From: Pseudomonadota bacterium
GTDB taxonomy: Bacteria > Pseudomonadota > Gammaproteobacteria > Burkholderiales > Ferrovaceae
DNA length: 20,888 nucleotides
Assembly (NCBI GenBank): GCA_021811005.1
Contig: JAJZPY010000025.1
Coordinates: 1 to 20,888, forward strand
Direction of reading: 5' to 3'
The translations under genes were made by a program, and so were the position numbers. The notes beneath the pieces were generated by a model. The model made no database searches. It was not told the origin of the DNA and saw only the letters and a program-made list of their open reading frames with translations. This document shows, in pieces, positions 14,516 to 20,888 of this stretch. Every line of letters begins with the position of its first letter. The first letter of the stretch is position 1.

Positions 14516-16687
14516 TTACTGCCGGTAGGCGGCTTCGACCCCTGAAATGCCTTGCAGGGCCTTGAGCGCCCGGGCCAGCTGGTCGAGCGAGTCGATCTGC
14601 ACGGTAAAGCGCATGCGGGCACGATCCCCGCGGGACTGCGTGTTCACGGCCGTGACATTGATGTGCTCACGGGTGAGCGTTTCCGAAATGTCGCGCAGCA
14701 GGCCTTTGCGATCCACCGCATCCACGGCCAGATCCACGCTGAAGACGCCGTGGGTGGTCTTGCCCCAGGAAGCAGGGATCATGCGCTGCCACTGGTTGGT
14801 GGTGAGCGCGGCCAGGCTGCGGCAATTGGTGCGGTGTATGCTCACGCCCCGTCCGCGCGTGACGAACCCCACGATCGGCTCCGGCGGGACCGGCTTGCAG
14901 CATTTGGCCATGAAAGTGGCGATGTTGGTCACGCCCAGCACCAAGATGCCTTCCCCGCCCGTCTCGTGAGCCGGACGGACCGCCGGAGGTGTTGCGGTTT
15001 CGGCAGGCTGTGCCAGGGGGTCGAGCAGCAGTTCGATCTGGCGCTGGGAAATGTCGCCGCGGGCCAGGGCGACCAGAAAATCTTCCACCCGGGAAAAACC
15101 CGAATGCGCGGCCAGGCGTTCCACGTTGGTCTGCCCTTTGCCCAGGCGTGCCAGGGTTTTTTCCAGCACGATGCGCCCCTGGGCCATGTCTTCTTCCAGA
15201 TGCTGCTGCTTGAACCACTGGCGAACCTTGGCCAGAGCCCGGGGACTTTTGAGATAGCCGTATTCGGAATTGAGCCAGTCGCGGCTGGGCCCTCCCTGAC
15301 GCACGGTGATGATTTCCACGCGCTGCGCGTTCTGCAACGGCTGGTTGAGCGGCACAATGGCGCCATCCACTTTTGCACCACGACAGCGATGCCCCAGGTC
15401 GGTGTGCACGTGATAGGCGAAATCCACCGGCGTTGCACCCAACGGCAAATCGATGACGCGCCCCTGGGGCGTGAATACGTAAATCACATCGTCCACGGGA
15501 GCCGGGGCGGCACCGGGCATTGCGGCATGAGCCACTTCCTTTTGCCATTCGAGCATCTGGCGCAGCCAGGCCACGCGCTCGTCGAAACGCCGGTCGGTGC
15601 GCGCCCCGCCCTCCTTGTAACGCCAATGCGAGGCGATCCCCAGTTCCGAGTCCCGATGCATTTCACGGGTGCGGATCTGGATTTCCACCGCCTTTCCTTC
15701 CGGTCCGATCACCGCCGTGTGCAGCGACCGGTAGTTGTTGCCTTTCGGGCGCGCGATGTAATCGTCAAACTCCCCGGACACCGGGCTCCACAGGTTGTGC
15801 ACGATGCCCAGCACGGCATAGCAGTCGCGCACGTCATCCACGATGACCCGCACGGCACGGACATCGTAGAGCCCTTCGAAATCCAGATTTTTGCTGCGCA
15901 TTTTCTTGACGATGCTGTAGATGTGCTTGGGCCTGCCCTGCACCTGCCCGGTGATGCCGTTGGCGGCGAGCTGCTGCTCGAGCATCCGGATCAGCCCTTC
16001 GATGTAGCGTTCGCGATCCACCAGCCGTTCGTCCAGGCGTTTGGCGATCGCCTTGTAGGTGTCAGGCTCGATGATGCGAAACGAAAGGTCTTCCAGTTCC
16101 CACTTGAGATGCCAGACGCCCAGCCGGTTGGCCAGGGGCGCATAAAGATCCATGGTCTGGTGGGCCACCGCCAGCTGTTCCGCCGGATCGCGCTGGGAGA
16201 TGGCGCGCATGAGCCATACCCGTTCCGCCAGGGCCACGATCACCACCCGGATGTCCTGGGCCATGGCCAGCAGCAGCTTGCGCACCCCTTCCATGCGCTG
16301 CGCGTCCCGGGCCAGGCGGGAACCGCTGGGCAGGATGGAAGGCAGGGTGACGTCGATGCGGTGCATGTCGCGGGCGATGGCCGCCACGTCCGGGTCGAAC
16401 GTTTGCGCCAGATCCATGCGCTCCAGCTGCTCCCAGGACAGCGCCCGCAACAACGCCACCACGATGCAGGCCGGATGGGCTTCCAGGTCGCTCAACAGGC
16501 GCGCCGTGGTGAGGGCGCGCTGCAAGGCTTCCGCTTCGGCATCCGTGCTGCCTTCGCGCTCGGTCACGCGCGCGAAGGCCTGCTCGATGAGTGCGGCATC
16601 CGGCTGAAGATAGCGTTCGTTGAGGCCGAGTCCGGCCAACCCGTGATCGGCATCGAACGTGTCGGAGTGGGAAGTACGGGAAACCAT
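14516..16687 (-). CDS. relA: GTP pyrophosphokinase RelA, (p)ppGpp synthetase
   Basis: Makes (p)ppGpp from GTP or GDP and ATP on stalled ribosomes carrying uncharged tRNA. The 723 residues (E. coli RelA 744) have the long RSH layout. A pseudo-hydrolase region (about 55-180) carries ALLRALSW where active hydrolases have an HD motif. The synthetase domain (about 230-345) has EFDDYIARPKGNNYRSLHT and VEIQIRTREMH. TGS spans about 397-457. A zinc-finger region has Cys596-Cys597 (KCCKPVPP), and a C-terminal ACT domain follows. The EFDD motif at 306-309 is the EXDD type of monofunctional RelA, not the RXKD of SpoT. The ATG at 16687 has AGAGGA 6 bases upstream. The open frame continues to 17002 inside comEC, but those residues are not RelA-like. 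A -10-like TATACT (16714-16719) lies upstream without a clear -35. Confidence 0.96.
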   Translation of the reverse strand: MVSRTSHSDTFDADHGLAGLGLNERYLQPDAALIEQAFARVTEREGSTDAEAEALQRALTTARLLSDLEAHPACIVVALLRALSWEQLERMDLAQTFDPDVAAIARDMHRIDVTLPSILPSGSRLARDAQRMEGVRKLLLAMAQDIRVVIVALAERVWLMRAISQRDPAEQLAVAHQTMDLYAPLANRLGVWHLKWELEDLSFRIIEPDTYKAIAKRLDERLVDRERYIEGLIRMLEQQLAANGITGQVQGRPKHIYSIVKKMRSKNLDFEGLYDVRAVRVIVDDVRDCYAVLGIVHNLWSPVSGEFDDYIARPKGNNYRSLHTAVIGPEGKAVEIQIRTREMHRDSELGIASHWRYKEGGARTDRRFDERVAWLRQMLEWQKEVAHAAMPGAAPAPVDDVIYVFTPQGRVIDLPLGATPVDFAYHVHTDLGHRCRGAKVDGAIVPLNQPLQNAQRVEIITVRQGGPSRDWLNSEYGYLKSPRALAKVRQWFKQQHLEEDMAQGRIVLEKTLARLGKGQTNVERLAAHSGFSRVEDFLVALARGDISQRQIELLLDPLAQPAETATPPAVRPAHETGGEGILVLGVTNIATFMAKCCKPVPPEPIVGFVTRGRGVSIHRTNCRSLAALTTNQWQRMIPASWGKTTHGVFSVDLAVDAVDRKGLLRDISETLTREHINVTAVNTQSRGDRARMRFTVQIDSLDQLARALKALQGISGVEAAYRQ

Positions 16688-16745
16688 GGAAGTTCCTCTG
16701 TCGGCCGATGCAAAGTATAACCGAAGGTCCTGTTCCCCTTCCCGT

Positions 16746-19073
16746 TCACTCCGCAGAAAGCACTTCCCAGTAGTGGGGAAACCGCCCCCGGGCTGTTGAC
16801 AGCGACAGGCGCCTGTTTTCCACGGCGATGCCCACGGCCCCCGTCTGGTCGGTCCGCAGCGACGCAATCCGGCGTTCGTCGTAACGGGCCGCCACATCCG
16901 GTTTCGGATGTCCGAAATGGTTGCGGTATCCGACAGTAAAAATGGCCCAGCGCGGCGCCACCGCATCCAGGAATGCCGCCGTGGAAGAGGTCCGGCTGCC
17001 ATGATGGGGCGCGACCAGCAGGTCGGCGGCCAGCCCTTCGGGATCCCGTGCCAGCAATTCGCGTTCGCTCAGCGCTTCGATGTCGGCCGGCAACAGCAGT
17101 CGCCAGCCCTGCGCGGTGACGCGCAGCACGCAGCCCCGGTCATTGGTCTTGCGCAGGCCGTCCCACACGTCGGATGCCAGGGGGTGCAACAGGTCGAAGC
17201 GCACGCCATCCCATTCCCATTGCTGCCCGGCGACACACGGCAGCGTCCGCGGCGCCTGCGCCAGCAGCGGATGGCCGGGCTCGAGCGAAGACAGCAGCCA
17301 GTCCACCGGGACCGCTTTCAGCAGCGATGCGGCGCCGCCGCTGTGATCGGTGTCGCGATGGCTGATGATCAGGCCGTCCAGGCGATTGAGCCCCATGGCG
17401 CGCAAGGCCGGCAGCACCACGCGCGAACCGCCGTCGCTTTCCGCACTGTAGCGGGGGCCGGCATCGTACACCAGGGCGTGCTGTCGGGTTCGGATCACGA
17501 TGGCGAGTCCCTGGCCCACGTCCAGGACATCCATCCACAATCCCCCCGCCTCCGGCCGCGGCGCCGGAACCAGCAGCAGGGCACCCAAGGCCAGGGCGCC
17601 GGCTCTTCGCCCCGGCAAGCCGACGGGCGCCAGCAGAAAGGCAAGCCCCAGCACGCCTGTGGCAAAGACGGCCGGCCCCGGCGTCGCCGCCGACCACACC
17701 GCCATCGGCCACTGTCCTGTCCAGGACAGCCCCCAGGCGACTCCCGCAAACAGGCCATGCGCCGCTTGCAGGAGAGTCCCCAGGCCGGGCACAGCCCCCA
17801 GCAAAGCCAATGGCACGACCCCCAGGCTGACTGCGGGTATCGCAAAGGCATTGGCCAGGGGCGAAACCAGCGACACCTGCCCGAACAGCAACAACAGCAG
17901 CGGCACCATGGCCCAGGTGGCCGTCCATTGGGTTCGCAGGGCCGCACGCCATGCGCTGCGGCGCCCTACCGCATAGGCATCGGCATACATGAGCGCCCCC
18001 ACGGCCCCGAAAGAAAGCCAGAACCCCACGGACAGGGGAGCCCAGGGATCCACCAGAACCGCCGTTGCAAGCGCAAAAACCAGCACCAGCGAAGCAGGAG
18101 CGTCCATCTGGCGGAAACGGGCGAAGGTCACCACGCCAATCATGTACAGGGTGCGCTGGGTCGGCACCGAAAACCCGGCCAGCAGTGCGTAGGCGGTGGC
18201 AGCGGCAAAACCGGCCATCCAGCGGACGCGCAACGAAGGCCAGAGCCATCCGGCAATGCGGGCCACCAGTCCGGCCAGCAACGTGATGTGCAAACCCGAA
18301 ATGCTGATGAGGTGACCGACGCCGGTGTTCCAGAAGAGCTGCCAGTCTTCGCTGCGGATCAGGGACTGGTCGCCCACCACCAGGGCCACGACAACCCCAG
18401 ACCAGCGGGCTGCACCAAGGCGCGACAGGATGCGGGCACGCACGCGGTCCCGTGCAGTTTCCACCAGCAGGCGCGGCACATTTTCCCAGGCTTCGTCGTG
18501 CGCGGTCAGCAGCCGGTTGTCCTGTGCGGTCCTGACGCTGCCCGTGGCGCGAATCCCTTGCGACAGGGCCCAGGCTTCGAAATCGAACCCTCCCGGATTG
18601 ACCAGGCCGTGGGGACGTTTGAGGCTGCCATGCAGATGCCAGCGCTGGCCGGGGTGCAGTTCCGGCACGTGTCCGTCCATGCCCTCGGCAAACCACGCAA
18701 GGGACAGGGTGCGCGGCACCTTGGGCGACCCGTCATCCAGCCGGAACAGGAAGCGCTGCCCGCCGGGCACCGATTCCGGCAATGAAATCACCGTTCCGGA
18801 CAATGACAGATCGCGCCCTTCCAGGGCAGGCTCCAACGTTTCAGCCATGCGCAGCTGGGCACGGCCGTCGGCATAGACCAGCCCGAAGAGCAAGGCCATG
18901 GACGCCAGCAACACACGGCGCAGACCGCCGCCGGGCCCCTGGCGGCGCAGCACCCGGGTGCCCACCAGCAGCGCCAGAGCCATGGCAGCCAGCCCGGCAG
19001 GGAGCGGAAACAGCCGGGGGCTGCACTGCAGAAGAAAAATGCCGGCCACAAAACCGGCGAGGGACAGTCGCAC
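16746..19073 (-). CDS. comEC: DNA internalization-related competence protein ComEC/Rec2
   Basis: Inner-membrane channel that passes single-stranded DNA into the cytoplasm during natural transformation. The 775 residues have the full three-part layout. N-terminal membrane segments with a DUF4131-type soluble region occupy about 1-210. The multi-pass Competence domain (about 215-485) begins with HLISISGLHITLLAGLVARI. A metallo-beta-lactamase-like domain (about 510-760) has DVLDVGQGLAIVI, SHRDTDHSGG (His572, Asp574, Asp576, His577) and APHHGSRTSS (His690, His691), which suggests that degradation of the non-transported strand is retained. The start is GTG at 19073 with a weak GAG upstream and no better in-frame option. 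The reading frame is intact, so this is not a relic. It lies 65 bases after lolD and 58 before relA. Confidence 0.95.
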   Translation of the reverse strand: MRLSLAGFVAGIFLLQCSPRLFPLPAGLAAMALALLVGTRVLRRQGPGGGLRRVLLASMALLFGLVYADGRAQLRMAETLEPALEGRDLSLSGTVISLPESVPGGQRFLFRLDDGSPKVPRTLSLAWFAEGMDGHVPELHPGQRWHLHGSLKRPHGLVNPGGFDFEAWALSQGIRATGSVRTAQDNRLLTAHDEAWENVPRLLVETARDRVRARILSRLGAARWSGVVVALVVGDQSLIRSEDWQLFWNTGVGHLISISGLHITLLAGLVARIAGWLWPSLRVRWMAGFAAATAYALLAGFSVPTQRTLYMIGVVTFARFRQMDAPASLVLVFALATAVLVDPWAPLSVGFWLSFGAVGALMYADAYAVGRRSAWRAALRTQWTATWAMVPLLLLLFGQVSLVSPLANAFAIPAVSLGVVPLALLGAVPGLGTLLQAAHGLFAGVAWGLSWTGQWPMAVWSAATPGPAVFATGVLGLAFLLAPVGLPGRRAGALALGALLLVPAPRPEAGGLWMDVLDVGQGLAIVIRTRQHALVYDAGPRYSAESDGGSRVVLPALRAMGLNRLDGLIISHRDTDHSGGAASLLKAVPVDWLLSSLEPGHPLLAQAPRTLPCVAGQQWEWDGVRFDLLHPLASDVWDGLRKTNDRGCVLRVTAQGWRLLLPADIEALSERELLARDPEGLAADLLVAPHHGSRTSSTAAFLDAVAPRWAIFTVGYRNHFGHPKPDVAARYDERRIASLRTDQTGAVGIAVENRRLSLSTARGRFPHYWEVLSAE

Positions 19074-19108
19074 CCGCTCAAGGGTGCGGCAAAGAAAGCG
19101 TCAGAAGG

Positions 19109-19134
19109 GGGCGGAAAAGCGCAACGGTCCGCCC
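19109..19134 (-). other. Stem-loop between lolD and comEC
   Basis: Four bases after the lolD stop, the minus strand forms GGGCGGA (19128-19134) paired with TCCGCCC (19109-19115) around a 12-base loop. The downstream sequence CCTTCTGACGCTTTCTTTG is pyrimidine-rich but lacks a clean T-run. It could be a weak terminator or an mRNA-end stabiliser that lowers comEC expression relative to lolCD. This is seen only as a fold, and its function is inferred. Confidence 0.35.
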
Positions 19135-19138
19135 GTCG

Positions 19139-19822
19139 TCAGCGCGGCTCCAGTACGCCGTCCACCAGTTGGTAACGGGTATCTGCGCGGGCCGCAAGCT
19201 GCAGGTCATGGGTGACCATCACGAGGCCGGCCCCTGTTTCGCGATTGAGGCGCACCATGAGGTCAAACACCTGCTCGGCCGTGTGGCGATCGAGATTGCC
19301 CGTCGGCTCGTCCGCCAGCACCAGGCTGGGACGCGTCACCAGGGCACGGGCCACGGCCGCACGCTGGCGCTCGCCACCGGACAACTCGGCCGGACGGTGC
19401 TGCACCCGGTGTCCCAGGCCGACCGCCTCCAGCATGGCAGCTGCCGCAGCCTGCGCTTCGGGTTCCGGCACCCGCCCGATGCGCAACGGCATGGCCACGT
19501 TTTCCAGGGCGGAAAATTCCGGCAGGAGGTGATGAAACTGGTACACGAATCCCAGATGGTGGTTGCGCAGCCATCCCACTTTCTTTTCAGGCAGCCTGGC
19601 CAGGTCTTCACCATGGAGCAGCACCTGGCCGGCGCTGGGTCGATCCAGCCCGCCCAGCAGATGCAGGAGCGTGCTTTTGCCGCTGCCCGAGCTGCCCACG
19701 ATCGCCACGTGCTCGCCCCGGCGCACGGCCAGATCGACACCGCACAACACCGGGACTTCACGGTCTCCCTGACGGAAAGTTTTCGCAAGCCCCTGGCACT
19801 GCAGGATGGGTGCGTCACTCAT
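19139..19822 (-). CDS. lolD: Lipoprotein-releasing ABC transporter ATPase LolD
   Basis: ATPase that powers extraction of outer-membrane lipoproteins from the inner membrane and their handover to LolA. The 227 residues (E. coli 233) show Walker A GSSGSGKST (43-51), Q-loop Gln95 in the LolD-typical VYQFHHLLPEFSALENV, signature LSGGE (147-151), Walker B LVLADEP (167-173) with GNLD, and the switch histidine in VMVTHD. The HHLLPEF stretch and the adjacent LolC-type permease distinguish it from MacB or FtsE relatives. The ATG at 19822 overlaps the permease stop by 8 bases (ATGAGTGA), so the two are translationally coupled. It is followed by comEC after 65 bases. Confidence 0.96.
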   Translation of the reverse strand: MSDAPILQCQGLAKTFRQGDREVPVLCGVDLAVRRGEHVAIVGSSGSGKSTLLHLLGGLDRPSAGQVLLHGEDLARLPEKKVGWLRNHHLGFVYQFHHLLPEFSALENVAMPLRIGRVPEPEAQAAAAAMLEAVGLGHRVQHRPAELSGGERQRAAVARALVTRPSLVLADEPTGNLDRHTAEQVFDLMVRLNRETGAGLVMVTHDLQLAARADTRYQLVDGVLEPR

Positions 19823-20888
19823 AGCGCAGGGCCTCCGCAGGCTGGATGCGGGCAGCCCGGTAACTGGGGTAGAGCGTCGCCAGCAGCGTCAGCACCAGCG
19901 AGGTCAGCGTGATGGCGATCACGTCACCCCATTCCAGCTGGGATGGCAGTTCGGAAATGAAATACACCTGGGGCGACAGGAAATGAATGCCAAAGGTGTG
20001 CTCGATGAACGGCACGATGACATGGATGTTCAGGGCCGTCAGCACGCCCAGCGCCACACCGAAGACCGTGCCGATGGCACCGATGAGCGCCCCCTGGATC
20101 ACGAATATCTGCATGATGCTTCCCGGAGCCGCACCCAGGGTGCGCAGGATGGCAATGTCTGCCTGCTTGTCGGTCACGGCCATCACGAGCGTGGACACGA
20201 TGTTGAAAGCGGCAACCGCCACGATCAGCAGCAGGATGATGAACATCACGTTTTTCTCGATCGCCACGGCCCGGAACAGGTTGGCATGTTCTCGGGTCCA
20301 GTCGCTGATCCAGGCGTCAATGGGCAGGGAAGAAGCCAGCTCATGGGCCACCCGCGGCGCATCCATCAGGTCCTTGAGCTTGAGGCGCACGCCGGTGACG
20401 CGATCGCCCAGTCGGAACAGCACCTGGGCATCGTTCATGTGAATCAGGGCGAGCCCGCTGTCGTATTCATACATGCCCACCTGAAAAATACCCACCACCG
20501 TAAACTGCTTGAGGCGCGGCAGCATCCCGGCGGGCGTGATCTGCCCTTGCGGCGTGATCACCACCACGCGGTCGCCCACGCCGGCATGCAGCGCCTGGGC
20601 CAGGTCGTATCCCAGCACGATGCCGAAGGCGCCCTGCCGCAAATCTTCCAGGCGCCCGGATTTCATGTGGTTGCCGATATCCGCCACCTTGGCTTCTTCG
20701 GCCGGCAGGATGCCGCGCACCAGGGCGCCCTGCACGTGGTCGTCGAAGGACAGCATGGCCTGTCCCATCACATACGGCGCGGCGCCAACCACTTCCCGGT
20801 TGCGCGACGCTTCCGCGGCCACGGCCGGCCAGTTGGCAAGCGGCTGGTCCGTGCCGAACACCTGCACGTGGGAGGCCACCAGATCGGA
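19815..20888 (-). CDS. lolC: Lipoprotein-releasing ABC transporter permease (LolC/LolE family), 5' end outside the window
   Basis: Inner-membrane permease that binds mature lipoproteins and, with LolD, transfers them to LolA. The frame is open to the right edge (SDLVASHVQVFG), so the N-terminal membrane segment and about 50-60 residues are missing. About 357 of an expected 410 or so are visible. First comes the periplasmic domain, with VRGILPAEEAKV, GIVLGYDLAQAL and FTVVGIFQVGMYEYDSGLALI. Three membrane segments follow: FIILLLIVAVAAFNIVSTLVMAV, then ALIGAIGTVFGVALGVLTAL, then IAITLTSLVLTLLATLYP. The end is AARIQPAEALRYE. The coupling sequence DKQADIAILRTLGA is typical. No second permease follows lolD, so this may be the single-permease (LolF-like) arrangement, which the cut-off upstream side cannot confirm. 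Confidence 0.93.
   Translation of the reverse strand, partial: SDLVASHVQVFGTDQPLANWPAVAAEASRNREVVGAAPYVMGQAMLSFDDHVQGALVRGILPAEEAKVADIGNHMKSGRLEDLRQGAFGIVLGYDLAQALHAGVGDRVVVITPQGQITPAGMLPRLKQFTVVGIFQVGMYEYDSGLALIHMNDAQVLFRLGDRVTGVRLKLKDLMDAPRVAHELASSLPIDAWISDWTREHANLFRAVAIEKNVMFIILLLIVAVAAFNIVSTLVMAVTDKQADIAILRTLGAAPGSIMQIFVIQGALIGAIGTVFGVALGVLTALNIHVIVPFIEHTFGIHFLSPQVYFISELPSQLEWGDVIAITLTSLVLTLLATLYPSYRAARIQPAEALRYE

Noticed and set aside
16688..17002. N-terminal extension of relA into comEC
   Set aside because: The added 105 residues overlap the comEC 3' end in another frame and are not RelA-like. The ATG at 16687 has a good ribosome site and gives the normal family length.
14552..18785. 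Long plus-strand open frames (about 722 and 625 codons) opposite relA and comEC
   Set aside because: They mirror well-conserved minus-strand genes, lack credible ribosome sites or domains, and have the same composition as other antisense shadows here. The frames opposite recA-recX (3573-5450) and ribD-nrdR-pmbA (9405-12138) were rejected for the same reason.

Overview
The window is gene-dense, GC-rich by eye and holds only chromosomal housekeeping genes. Protein signatures and gene order suggest a betaproteobacterium, possibly outside the best-known genera. The evidence is a RecA of Burkholderiales/Nitrosomonadales type, an E. coli-like LexA box, the nrdR-rib-nusB-thiL-pgpA string, a separate RelA, and lolC-lolD-comEC side by side. 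The genus cannot be fixed from sequence reading alone. No stretch longer than about 130 bases lacks a gene. I see no mobile element, CRISPR array, tRNA, rRNA or foreign-looking island.

Layout. At the left edge the 3' part of panC (+) is followed by a small YdcH-family gene (+), which converges on alaS with one base between the stop codons. From 12696 down to 823 lie thirteen consecutive minus-strand genes: pmbA, nrdR, ribD, ribE, ribB (a RibBX-type fusion), ribH, nusB, thiL, pgpA, pncC, recA, recX and alaS. Most junctions from nrdR to pncC overlap or are a few bases apart, so this looks like one long transcript. It covers ribonucleotide reductase control, the riboflavin pathway apart from an intact GTP cyclohydrolase II, antitermination, the last thiamin step, a phosphatidylglycerol step and NMN salvage. 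recA has its own promoter, with a LexA box over the -10, starting 3 bases after the pncC stop. recX and then alaS follow.

From 12747 a plus-strand group diverges from pmbA: darP (yjgA), mog and an alpha/beta-hydrolase esterase, tightly packed. It converges, with a 3-base gap, on a minus-strand group that enters from the right edge: lolC-type permease (5' end cut off), lolD, comEC and relA. This group combines lipoprotein export, DNA uptake and the stringent response.

I found no undescribed system. The points most worth a second look are the RibB fusion whose GTP cyclohydrolase II-like half lacks the zinc cysteines, the long LexA dyad and small leader features in front of recA, and the unusual gene neighbours (pmbA before nrdR, ydcH after panC).
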